This document shows positions 1 to 9,432 of a stretch of 64,000 nt of DNA, one piece after another. The DNA comes from Micromonospora chaiyaphumensis. GTDB taxonomy: Bacteria > Actinomycetota > Actinomycetes > Mycobacteriales > Micromonosporaceae. Location: positions 310,001 to 374,000 of the forward strand of contig NZ_FMCS01000004.1 of assembly GCF_900091435.1 (NCBI RefSeq). Reading direction: 5' to 3'. The position numbers were made by a program, and so were the translations under genes. The notes below the pieces were generated by a model. The model was not told where the DNA came from. It saw only the letters and a list, made by a program, of their open reading frames with translations, and made no database searches. Positions within the stretch are counted from its first letter, which is position 1, and the number at the start of each line of letters is the position of its first letter.

Positions 1-109
1 CGCGACCATGGCGGAGCGGTCGCGGCGCCCTGCCATCGGCCGCCTCGTCACCCGCACTGCGACGTACCGCCCGCCGCCCCAGCCCGGCCGGCAGACCGCG
101 CCGGGAGGA
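1..109. other. Window edge, no gene assigned
   Basis: This stretch lies downstream of the molybdoenzyme gene. Open frames cross it on both strands, but none has a recognisable product or a start with a convincing ribosome binding site. It could belong to a gene cut by the window edge. Confidence 0.3.
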
Positions 110-1771
110 TCAGCCGACCTTGACCGGGACGGTGTGCCAGCCGGTGGCGCCGTCCGGGGCGACCGGGCGGCGCTGCTCCGGCTGCGTCTCCCCGGCAGCG
201 TCGGTGGCCCGGACCTGGAGGGTGTGGTCGCCCGGGGTGGCGTCCCAGCGCCACGACCACTGCACCCAGGTGTCGACCGAGACCGTCGGGGCCAGGGTCG
301 CCTCGTGCCAGGGGCCGTCGTCGACGCGTACCTCGACGCGGCGGATGCCCCGGTGCTGGGCCCAGGCCACCCCGGCGACCGTGACCGGCCCGGCCGTGAG
401 GCCGTCGCGCCGGCGCGGCGCGTCGATCCGGGACTGCGTCTTGATCGGCCCCTGCGCCGACCACCCGCGCGGCACCCAGTACGCGTCGAAGTCCGCGAAG
501 CTGGTCAGCTCCAGCTCGGTCACCCACTTGCACGCCGAGACGTACCCGTAGAGGCCGGGCACGACCATCCGCACCGGGAAGCCGTGCTCCACCGGCAGCG
601 GCTCGCCGTTCATGCCGACCGCCAGCAGGGCGTCCCGGCCGTCCCGCAGCACCGCCGTGGGGGTGCCACAGGTCCAGCCGTCGACCGAGCGGCCGACCAC
701 CTGGTCCGCACCCTCCTCCGGCTCGACCTCGTCCAGCAGCTCCCGGAGCGGCACGCCGAGCCAGCGGGCGTTGCCGATCAGGTCGCCGCCCACCTCGTTC
801 GAGACGCAGGCCAGCGTGATGTGGCGCTCGACCATCGGCCGGGCGAGCAGGTCGTCGAAGCTCAGCTCCAGCGGCCTGCGGACCCGGCCGTGGATGCGCA
901 GCCGCCAGGTCGCCGGGTCGACCTGCGGCACCACGAGGGCCGTGTCGATCCGGTAGAACTCCCGGTTCGGCGTGACGAAGGGGGCGAGCCGGTTCACCGA
1001 GAGGTCCGCGCCGGCCGGCACCGGTGGCGCGGGCGCCACCGGCGTGGGGAGCCGCACCGCCTCGCGAGCCGCCGAGACTCCGCGCCGCCCGGCCAGCCAG
1101 TGCCCGCCGAGCCCGGCCACGGCAGCCGTACCGGCCAGCAGGCCGACGCCGCGCAGGAACCGGCGCCGCGACTCGTCCCCGGCGGGCTCCTGCGGCTCCC
1201 ACCCGGCCGAAGCCTCGTCCCGCGCGAGCGCAGCGACGGCCGGAGGCGCGGACGCCGGGGGCTGCGCGGGCCCGGACTGCGCGGGCGTGGCTGTCTCCGG
1301 CCTCGGCGTGGTCGGCGGCGTCCACGGCCCGGCATTCTCGCGGAGCGGACCGGCGACGAACGCCCAGAGCGTGAGCGCACCCAGTGCGCCGCCGACCAGG
1401 GAGGGCAGCGCGTCGAGGGCATCCGCGCCGGCCCGGGTCAGGGCGGAGGCCATTCCGAGGGCCGCGAACGCGGCGATGCCGGCCAGGCCGAGGAGGAGCC
1501 GCCGGGCCGCCAGCACGCCGAGCAGCGCGGCGATCGCGGCCAGCAGCACCGCCGTGCCGACCAGCAGGGCGATCTTGTCGTAGGTGCCGAAGACCGCGAT
1601 GGCGAACTGTTTGAGGGGCTCCGGCACGACGTCGACGACCAGCCCGCCGACCGCGATCAGGGGGGCGGACCGGGGGCCGGTGAGGACGGCCACCGGTTCG
1701 GCGACACCGATCGCGACGGCCGCGGCCGTGACCCCGGCCAGCGCGGCCCGGCCGCGCGACATGCTGCTCAC
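110..1771 (-). CDS. Membrane-anchored sulfite-oxidase-family molybdopterin oxidoreductase
   Basis: A 553-residue protein of the sulfite oxidase/YedY family, which binds a mononuclear molybdenum cofactor and oxidises or reduces small S- or N-oxides. About five hydrophobic segments fill residues 8-143. A Pro/Ala-rich linker follows, then an internal twin-arginine-like sequence RRRFLRG (202-208) before a further hydrophobic stretch. The catalytic domain starts near residue 260 and holds the expected molybdenum-ligating cysteine, Cys322 in TLACVSNEVGG. The C-terminal Mo-co dimerisation (Ig-like) domain covers roughly residues 440-550. The listed start is GTG; an ATG three codons in (1762) is equally possible and neither has a clear Shine-Dalgarno. 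The substrate cannot be read from the sequence. The catalytic domain is predicted to lie outside the membrane. Confidence 0.88.
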   Translation of the reverse strand: MSSMSRGRAALAGVTAAAVAIGVAEPVAVLTGPRSAPLIAVGGLVVDVVPEPLKQFAIAVFGTYDKIALLVGTAVLLAAIAALLGVLAARRLLLGLAGIAAFAALGMASALTRAGADALDALPSLVGGALGALTLWAFVAGPLRENAGPWTPPTTPRPETATPAQSGPAQPPASAPPAVAALARDEASAGWEPQEPAGDESRRRFLRGVGLLAGTAAVAGLGGHWLAGRRGVSAAREAVRLPTPVAPAPPVPAGADLSVNRLAPFVTPNREFYRIDTALVVPQVDPATWRLRIHGRVRRPLELSFDDLLARPMVERHITLACVSNEVGGDLIGNARWLGVPLRELLDEVEPEEGADQVVGRSVDGWTCGTPTAVLRDGRDALLAVGMNGEPLPVEHGFPVRMVVPGLYGYVSACKWVTELELTSFADFDAYWVPRGWSAQGPIKTQSRIDAPRRRDGLTAGPVTVAGVAWAQHRGIRRVEVRVDDGPWHEATLAPTVSVDTWVQWSWRWDATPGDHTLQVRATDAAGETQPEQRRPVAPDGATGWHTVPVKVG

Positions 1772-1840
1772 GGCGACCAGTGTCGTCGGTCGAAGCGGGC
1801 GACCGCCAACCTCGTCAGCGTTCCGTAAGCAGAAGCGGGT

Positions 1841-1874
1841 CAGGGCACACCGCCGGGATCGGCGGTGTGCCCTG
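1841..1874 (-). terminator. Perfect hairpin terminator after groEL
   Basis: Two 14-base arms, CAGGGCACACCGCC and GGCGGTGTGCCCTG, pair perfectly around a 6-base loop. The hairpin lies 25 bp past the groEL stop and before the next minus-strand gene. No T-tract follows, as is common in actinomycetes. Confidence 0.75.
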
Positions 1875-1898
1875 AACGTCAGGCCGTACGGCTCGGCA

Positions 1899-3927
<2,029 letters not shown>

Positions 3928-4063
3928 ACCCTCCTGGGGTACTTGGTGTCGTTGCCGGTCGGCGCGCCGACCGGCGTCAATCTGCCACATGCCACCGGGC
4001 GGGGCCGTCGTCGCGGGTGCCGGTCCGCCTGGCGCTCAACCCCCGGACACCAGGGCCCGGGCG

Positions 4064-4090
4064 TTGGCACCCTCAGGGTGAGAGTGCTAA
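4064..4090 (-). promoter_or_regulatory. CIRCE element, promoter-proximal (HrcA operator)
   Basis: The arms are TTGGCACCC (4064-4072) and GAGTGCTAA (4082-4090) with exactly nine bases between them. The CIRCE consensus is TTAGCACTC-N9-GAGTGCTAA, so the right arm is a perfect match and the left matches 7 of 9. It covers the predicted transcription start of groES. Confidence 0.8.
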
Positions 4091-4094
4091 TCGC

Positions 4095-4123
4095 AGGTTA
4101 TTCCTCGGCTAGCACTCCGTCAA
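4095..4123 (-). promoter_or_regulatory. Predicted groES promoter (-35 TTGACG, -10 TAACCT)
   Basis: On the minus strand TTGACG (4118-4123) and TAACCT (4095-4100) are separated by exactly 17 bp, which fits a vegetative sigma-70-type promoter. The -35 hexamer lies inside the 9-bp spacer of the upstream CIRCE. The predicted start point falls within the downstream CIRCE, so HrcA bound at either site should block it. Confidence 0.65.
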
Positions 4124-4135
4124 GGAGAGTGCCAA
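4109..4135 (-). promoter_or_regulatory. CIRCE element, promoter-distal (HrcA operator)
   Basis: CTAGCACTC (4109-4117), nine bases, then GAGTGCCAA (4127-4135). Each arm matches the CIRCE consensus at 8 of 9 positions. It straddles the -35 region of the groES promoter. Confidence 0.85.
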
Positions 4136-4214
4136 CCCGCCGCGTCCCGTGTCGCCCCGGCACCACTCCGGGGGCCCCGGGCCGGGCGGGTCGGGCGGCC
4201 GGAAGAATGGCCGC

Positions 4215-5402
4215 GTGGACCTGGAACAGTTCGCCGCTCTGCGTACCCCCGAGGGGTCGGCCGCGCTCGACGCGGCGGCGCGGGTGGCCGGCGGCGACCC
4301 GCTGGCGGCGGCGGCCACGCTCCGCTCCGCCGGAGTGCCGGCCGGGCTCGCGGCGGCGGCGTTGACCCAGGCGGAGCTGCGGCGCCGCGCGGCCGGCAAG
4401 TTCGGCGCGGCGGCGGGCGGCATGTTCCTCACCCGGGCGGGGCTGGAGCAGGCCACCCGGGGCGCCGTGGCGCGGCGCCGGGCGGAGCGCCTGCGCGCCG
4501 CGGGCGTGGCGACCCTGGCCGACCTGGGCTGCGGCCTCGGCGCGGACGCGCTGGCCGCGGCCCGCGCCGGCATCCGGGTGTACGGCGTGGAGGCCGACCC
4601 GCTCACCGCCGCCATGGCCGCCGCGAACGCCGAGGCGGCCGGGCTGGCCGACCGGTTCACCGTGGAGTGCGGGGACGCGACGGTGTTCGACGTGACCCGG
4701 GTCGACGGGGTGTTCTGCGATCCGGCCCGCCGGAAGGCCGGCACGGGCCGGCGGATCTTCGACCCGAACGCCTACTCCCCGCCCTGGGACTTCGTCACCG
4801 GGCTGGCCGAGCGGGTGCCGCGCACCGTGGTGAAGGTGGCCCCGGGGCTCGACCACGCGCTGATCCCCCCGGGCGCCGAGGCCGAGTGGGTGAGCGTCGA
4901 CGGCGACCTGGTCGAGGCGGCGCTCTGGTGCGGCGCGCTCGCCGAGGTGCCCCGCCGCGCCAGCGTGCTGCGGGAGCAGGCCGCACACGTCCTGACCGGC
5001 AGCGGTGACGCCGAGGCGCCGGTGGGGCCGGCGCGCCGCTTCCTGTACGACCCGGACCCGGCGGTGGTGCGGGCGCACCTGGTCGCCGAACTGGCCGGTG
5101 ACCTCGACGCGACGCTGGCCGACCCGAGCATCGCCTACCTGTACGGCGACGAGGCCCGGCCGACCCCGTTCGCCCGCTGCCTGGAGATCACCGACGTGCT
5201 GCCGTTCTCGTTGAAGCGGCTGCGCGCCCTGCTGCGGGAGCGCCGGGTCGGCCGGGTGGAGATCCTCAAGCGGGGCTCGGCGCTGGAGCCGGAGAAGCTG
5301 CGCCGGGACCTGAAGCTGGCCGGCGACGCGGCGGCCAGCCTGGTGCTGACCCGGGTCGCCGGGGCGCCGACCGTGCTGCTCTGCCGCCCGCTTCCCGCCT
5401 GA
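4215..5402 (+). CDS. Class I SAM-dependent methyltransferase with THUMP-like C-terminal domain
   Basis: A 395-residue protein. The N-terminal third is helical. A Rossmann methyltransferase core follows with motif [13 protein letters not shown] and a later FCDPARRK segment. The C-terminal region ([18 protein letters not shown], near the end) matches the THUMP-like domain found in this actinobacterial family. An RNA substrate is the usual guess for such proteins, but it is not shown here. The frame is open further upstream to 4149. The GTG at 4215 ([14 protein letters not shown]) is preferred because upstream residues are low-complexity and GGAAG lies about 10 bp ahead of it. It is divergent from groES and shares its intergenic region. 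Confidence 0.82.
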   Translation: MDLEQFAALRTPEGSAALDAAARVAGGDPLAAAATLRSAGVPAGLAAAALTQAELRRRAAGKFGAAAGGMFLTRAGLEQATRGAVARRRAERLRAAGVATLADLGCGLGADALAAARAGIRVYGVEADPLTAAMAAANAEAAGLADRFTVECGDATVFDVTRVDGVFCDPARRKAGTGRRIFDPNAYSPPWDFVTGLAERVPRTVVKVAPGLDHALIPPGAEAEWVSVDGDLVEAALWCGALAEVPRRASVLREQAAHVLTGSGDAEAPVGPARRFLYDPDPAVVRAHLVAELAGDLDATLADPSIAYLYGDEARPTPFARCLEITDVLPFSLKRLRALLRERRVGRVEILKRGSALEPEKLRRDLKLAGDAAASLVLTRVAGAPTVLLCRPLPA

Positions 5403-5449
5403 CGGTTTCCCACTCGCCCGGCGGGTGGAGCCGGGTTAGCTTGTCGCTC

Positions 5450-5929
5450 ATGGCGGGACAGGGCACTCCGGCGACGGCACTGCTGACCAAGCGGAAGATC
5501 ACGCACAGCACCCACCCGTACGACGTCTCGCCGGACGCGCCGAACTACGGCGCCCTGGTCGCGGCGGCCCTCGGGGTGCCACCGGCCCGGGTCTTCAAGT
5601 CCCTGGTCACCGAGGTCGACGGCGGGCTGACCGTGGCGGTCGTGCCGGTCACCGGCGAGCTGGACCTCAAGGCCCTCGCCGCCGCGGCCGGCGGCAAGCG
5701 GGCGGCCATGGCGGACCGGACGGTGGCCGAGCGGGCCACCGGGTACGTCCGCGGCGGGATCAGCCCGCTCGGCCAGCGCAAGCGGCTGCCCACGGTCGTC
5801 GACGCCTCGGCGCTGGAGCATCCGACGGTCTACGTCTCGGCGGGCCGCCGCGGCCTGCAACTGGAGCTCGCCCCCGCTGACCTGGTCGCGTTGACCGGGG
5901 CCGTCACCGCGCCGATCGCCGCGCGCTGA
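5450..5929 (+). CDS. ybaK: YbaK/EbsC-type Cys-tRNA(Pro) deacylase
   Basis: A 159-residue protein of the YbaK/ProX-like editing family, which hydrolyses misacylated Cys-tRNA(Pro) in the cytoplasm. The sequence shows the typical N-terminus (TPATALLTKRKITHSTHPYD), VFKSLVTEVDG, the lysine-containing DLKALAAAAGGKRA, and the GGISPLGQRKRLPTVVD motif. The ATG at 5450 is preferred over in-frame alternatives at 5441. It follows the methyltransferase by 47 bp on the same strand and may be co-transcribed with it. Confidence 0.9.
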   Translation: MAGQGTPATALLTKRKITHSTHPYDVSPDAPNYGALVAAALGVPPARVFKSLVTEVDGGLTVAVVPVTGELDLKALAAAAGGKRAAMADRTVAERATGYVRGGISPLGQRKRLPTVVDASALEHPTVYVSAGRRGLQLELAPADLVALTGAVTAPIAAR

Positions 5930-5950
5930 GCCGGCCCACCAGCGTGGGCC

Positions 5951-5978
5951 TGGGAGCGCTTCCGAGGGAGCGCTCTCT
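5951..5978 (+). promoter_or_regulatory. Tandem LacI-family operator-like palindromes
   Basis: TGGGAGCGCTTCCG (5951-5964) and AGGGAGCGCTCTCT (5965-5978) lie head to tail. They match the actinobacterial LacI-type (CebR-like) operator TGGGAGCGCTCCCA at 12 and 11 of 14 positions. They sit about 160 bp upstream of the sugar-binding-protein gene. No LacI-family gene is in the window, so the cognate regulator would be elsewhere. Confidence 0.5.
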
Positions 5979-6010
5979 GGCGGTGACCGCGGGGTGTCAG
6001 CCGCGTTGCC

Positions 6011-6037
6011 GAATTGTTACTGCTGCCAACAAACTTC
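6011..6037 (+). promoter_or_regulatory. Candidate ROK (XylR-type) operator
   Basis: An imperfect inverted repeat with TTGTT (6014-6018) and AACAA (6028-6032) around nine bases. The right half AACAAACT is identical to the half-site of the XylR-type ROK operator known from Firmicutes. The ROK regulator encoded at 9433 is the obvious candidate ligand-responsive repressor. This is inference. Confidence 0.45.
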
Positions 6038-6139
6038 TGACCTCGGCTCTCTTGCGCCACTCCGGAGCGGGGGAATACGTTGCCGGGCACAACAAAACAC
6101 CGACAACAACTCCCCCAACCCCCGAAAGGACCCATGCAT

Positions 6140-7240
6140 ATGCGCAAGGGCTTCCTCACCTTCGCGGCCGTCGGTCTTCTTGCGACCGGCAGCATGGCCG
6201 CCTGTGGTGACAACGGCGGTTCCGACCAGGCCGGCGGCTCGACGGACAAGAAGCCGAAGATCGGCGTGATCCTCCCCGACAGCAAGTCCTCGGCCCGGTG
6301 GGAGGGCGCGGACCGCAAGTACCTCAAGGAGGCGTTCGACGCGGCCGGCGTCGAGTCGGACATCCAGAACGCCCAGAACGACAAGAACGCCTTCCAGACC
6401 ATCGCCGACCAGATGATCACCAACGGCGTCAACGTGCTGATGATCGTCAACCTGGACTCCGGCACCGGCAAGGCCGTGCTCGACAAGGCCAAGTCGCAGG
6501 GCGTCGCCACCATCGACTACGACCGGCTGACCCTGGGCGGCTCCGCCCAGTACTACGTGAGCTTCGACAACGAGGCCGTCGGCAAGCTCCAGGGCGAGGG
6601 CCTGAGCAAGTGCCTGACCGACAAGGGCGCCAAGAACCCCTCGATCGCCTACCTCAACGGCTCCCCGACCGACAACAACGCGACCCTGTTCAAGAACGGG
6701 TACGACTCGGTGCTCAAGCCGAAGTTCGACTCGAAGGAGTACACCAAGGTCGCCGACGACTCGGTGCCGGCCTGGGACAACGCGCAGGCCGCCACGATCT
6801 TCGAGCAGCAGCTCACCAAGGCCCGCGGCAAGATCGACGGGGTGCTGGCCGCCAACGACGGCCTGGGCAACGCCGCCATCTCGGTGCTGAAGAAGAACAA
6901 GCTCAACGGCAAGGTCCCGGTGACCGGCCAGGACGCCACCAAGGAGGGCCTGCAGAACATCCTCCTGGGTGACCAGTGCATGACGGTCTACAAGGCGGTC
7001 AAGAAGGAGGCCGACGCGGCCGCCGAGCTGGCCATCGGGCTGGCCAAGGGCCAGAAGAAGGACACCGGCCAGACCGTCAAGGACCCGGAGGGCGGGCGGG
7101 ACGTCCCGGCCGTCCTGCTGGAGCCGAAGGCGATCTACAAGGACAACGTCAAGGACGTCGTGGCCGACGGCTACGTCACCAAGGACGAGCTCTGCACCGG
7201 TAACTTCGCCAAGCTCTGCACCGACGCCGGCATCAGCTGA
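6140..7240 (+). CDS. Sugar ABC transporter substrate-binding lipoprotein (XylF-like)
   Basis: A 366-residue periplasmic-binding-protein type 1 (ribose/xylose class) that captures a monosaccharide outside the cell for the ABC importer encoded next to it. The N-terminus is a lipoprotein signal with a lipobox ending at Cys22 (SMAACGD). Residues 38-50 (KPKIGVILPDSKS) begin the first lobe, and later segments such as ANDGLGNAAISVL and GQDATKEGLQNILLG are typical of XylF/ChvE-type proteins. The ATG at 6140 is chosen because AAAGGA lies 9 bp upstream; an ATG at 6134 is also in frame. The substrate is probably xylose or a related sugar, by family resemblance only. A very strong hairpin separates it from the ATPase gene. 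Confidence 0.9.
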   Translation: MRKGFLTFAAVGLLATGSMAACGDNGGSDQAGGSTDKKPKIGVILPDSKSSARWEGADRKYLKEAFDAAGVESDIQNAQNDKNAFQTIADQMITNGVNVLMIVNLDSGTGKAVLDKAKSQGVATIDYDRLTLGGSAQYYVSFDNEAVGKLQGEGLSKCLTDKGAKNPSIAYLNGSPTDNNATLFKNGYDSVLKPKFDSKEYTKVADDSVPAWDNAQAATIFEQQLTKARGKIDGVLAANDGLGNAAISVLKKNKLNGKVPVTGQDATKEGLQNILLGDQCMTVYKAVKKEADAAAELAIGLAKGQKKDTGQTVKDPEGGRDVPAVLLEPKAIYKDNVKDVVADGYVTKDELCTGNFAKLCTDAGIS

Positions 7241-7259
7241 CCCATCCCCCGCTCCAGGC

Positions 7260-7297
7260 GGCGCCGCCCGGCACGGACACCCGTGCCGGGCGGCGCC
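7260..7297 (+). promoter_or_regulatory. Strong intercistronic hairpin after the sugar-binding-protein gene
   Basis: A perfect 17-bp stem (7260-7276 with 7281-7297) closes an ACAC loop. It lies 19 bp after the binding-protein stop and about 50 bp before the ATPase start. It may stabilise the upstream mRNA or partly terminate transcription, favouring excess binding protein over membrane components. Confidence 0.65.
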
Positions 7298-7347
7298 CAC
7301 GCCGGACGGGATCCGAGACCTTCCCTCCGTTTCCCAAGGAGACCCCC

Positions 7348-8163
7348 GTGTCCGCAACCCCCCTGCTGGAGCTACGCGGGATCGACAAGAGCTTCGGTCC
7401 CGTCCAGGTGCTGCGCGACGTGGCCTTCGCCGCGTACCCCGGCGAGGTGACCGCGCTGGTCGGCGACAACGGCGCCGGCAAGTCGACCCTGGTCAAGTGC
7501 ATCAGCGGCATCCATCCCACCGACGCCGGCGAGTTCCACTTCGACGGCCGGCCGGTGAGCATCAACAGCCCCCGGGACGCCGCCGCGCTGGGCATCGAGG
7601 TCGTCTACCAGGACCTCGCGCTCTGCGACAACCTCGACATCGTGCAGAACATGTTCCTCGGCCGGGAGAAGCGCAGCGGCATCGTGCTCGACGAGCCGAC
7701 CATGGAGCAGATGGCCGCCGAGACCCTGGCCGGGCTGAGCGTGCGGACCGTCAAGTCGCTGCGCCAGCACGTGTCCAGCCTCTCCGGCGGGCAGCGGCAG
7801 ACCGTGGCCATCGCCAAGGCGGTGCTCTGGAACAGCAAGCTGGTCATTCTCGACGAGCCCACCGCCGCCCTCGGCGTCGCGCAGACCGCCCAGGTCCTGG
7901 AGCTGGTCCGCCGGCTCGCCGACAACGGCCTGGCCGTGGTGCTCATCTCGCACAACATGAACGACGTCTTCGCGGTCTCCGACCGCATCGCCGCCCTCTA
8001 CCTCGGCCAGATGGTCGCCCAGGTCAAGACCAGCGACATCACGCACTCGCAGGTGGTCGAGCTGATCACCGCCGGTCGCTCCGGCAACCTCGGCCTCGCC
8101 GACACGGGCAGCAACGGCACCGGCGCCGCGCCCGCCGACACGACTCCAGGAGCCGTCCGATGA
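7348..8163 (+). CDS. Sugar ABC transporter ATP-binding protein, single-domain (XylG/FrcA-like)
   Basis: A 271-residue ABC ATPase with Walker A GDNGAGKST, signature LSGGQRQ, Walker B VILDEPT and switch histidine in LISHNMND. Sugar ATPases of the RbsA/XylG class usually carry two fused nucleotide-binding domains. This one has a single domain, as in FrcA-type systems, so two copies presumably form the dimer. The GTG start at 7348 has AAGGAGA 5 bp upstream. Its stop overlaps the permease ATG (ATGA), which indicates translational coupling. It energises import together with the neighbouring permease. Confidence 0.92.
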   Translation: MSATPLLELRGIDKSFGPVQVLRDVAFAAYPGEVTALVGDNGAGKSTLVKCISGIHPTDAGEFHFDGRPVSINSPRDAAALGIEVVYQDLALCDNLDIVQNMFLGREKRSGIVLDEPTMEQMAAETLAGLSVRTVKSLRQHVSSLSGGQRQTVAIAKAVLWNSKLVILDEPTAALGVAQTAQVLELVRRLADNGLAVVLISHNMNDVFAVSDRIAALYLGQMVAQVKTSDITHSQVVELITAGRSGNLGLADTGSNGTGAAPADTTPGAVR

Positions 8164-9419
8164 CCACCACCGCCGTCAAGAAGGAAGGCCCCGCCGCGGT
8201 CGCGCCGGCGCCCACCGTCGGCTCGCACTTCAACAACTACTGGCGCCGGGTACGCGGTGGCGACATCGGCGCGCTGCCCGCCGTGTTCATGCTCTTCGCG
8301 CTGGCCGTCGGCTTCTCGATCGCCCGCCCGACGTTCTTCACGGCCGGCAACTTCGCCAACCTGTTCACGCAGGGCGCCGCGGTCACCCTGATCGCGATGG
8401 GCCTGGTCTTCGTCCTGCTGCTCGGCGAGATCGACCTCTCCGCGGGCTTCGCCAGCGGCGTCTGCGCGGCCATCCTGGCCAACGTCGTCACCGAACTCGG
8501 CTACCCGTGGTACGTGGCGGTGCTCGCCGCCGTCCTCACCGGCCTGGTGATCGGCACCGGGCTCGGCCTGCTGGTGGCGAAGGTCGGCATCCCCTCCTTC
8601 GTGGTCACCCTGGCCGGCTTCCTCGCCTTCCAGGGCATCGTGCTGATGCTCATGAAGGAGGGCTCCAACATCTCGGTGCGCGACGACGTCCTCCTCGCCA
8701 TCGCCAACCGCAACCTCTCCCCCGCGCTCGGCTGGGCGCTGGCCGGGGTGGCCGTCGCCGGGTACGCGGCCGCGCAACTGCTGCGGCACCGCAACCGCGC
8801 CGCCCGTGGCCTGCTCACCGACCCGTTCGCGGTGGTCATCGCCCGGATCGTCGGCCTCGCCGTCATCCTCGGCCTCGCGGTCTACGTGCTCAACCTGGAG
8901 CGCAGCCGCAACGTGCTGGTCGTCTCGCTCAAGGGCGTGCCGATCGTGGTGCCGATCATCGCGCTGCTGCTGGTGATCTGGACGTTCGTGCTCCAGCGCA
9001 CCAGCTACGGCCGGCACGTCTACGCCGTCGGTGGCAACGCCGAGGCGGCCCGCCGGGCCGGCATCAACGTCGACCGGATCCGCATCTCCGTCTTCGTCAT
9101 CTGCTCCACGATGGCGGCGATCGGCGGCATCGTGGCGGCCAGCCGGGCCAACTCGGTCGACCCCAACACCGGTGGCAGTAACGTACTGCTCTACGCCGTC
9201 GGCGCGGCGGTGATCGGCGGCACCAGCCTGTTCGGCGGCAAGGGGCGGGTCCTCGACGCCGTGCTCGGTGGCGCGGTGGTCGCGGTCATCGACAACGGTA
9301 TGGGACTGATGGGTTACAGCTCGGGCGTGAAGTACGTGGTCACCGGAGTGGTGCTGCTCGCCGCCGCCACGATCGACGCGCTGTCCCGGCGGCGGGCCGC
9401 CGCCACGGGCACCCGCTGA
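8160..9419 (+). CDS. Sugar ABC transporter permease (XylH-like)
   Basis: A 419-residue polytopic membrane protein of the branched-chain/ribose-xylose permease family (BPD_transp_2), with roughly ten hydrophobic segments from about residue 35 on. Recognisable features are AMGLVFVLLLGEIDLSAG in the second segment, the cytoplasmic YGRHVYAVGGNAEAARRAGI coupling motif, and the closing VIGGTSLFGGKGRV segment. A roughly 40-residue hydrophilic N-terminus precedes the first helix. It starts in a 4-bp overlap with the ATPase gene and is followed 13 bp later by the ROK regulator, so the four genes form one operon. Confidence 0.92.
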   Translation: MTTTAVKKEGPAAVAPAPTVGSHFNNYWRRVRGGDIGALPAVFMLFALAVGFSIARPTFFTAGNFANLFTQGAAVTLIAMGLVFVLLLGEIDLSAGFASGVCAAILANVVTELGYPWYVAVLAAVLTGLVIGTGLGLLVAKVGIPSFVVTLAGFLAFQGIVLMLMKEGSNISVRDDVLLAIANRNLSPALGWALAGVAVAGYAAAQLLRHRNRAARGLLTDPFAVVIARIVGLAVILGLAVYVLNLERSRNVLVVSLKGVPIVVPIIALLLVIWTFVLQRTSYGRHVYAVGGNAEAARRAGINVDRIRISVFVICSTMAAIGGIVAASRANSVDPNTGGSNVLLYAVGAAVIGGTSLFGGKGRVLDAVLGGAVVAVIDNGMGLMGYSSGVKYVVTGVVLLAAATIDALSRRRAAATGTR

Positions 9420-9432
9420 ACCCGGTACGGAC

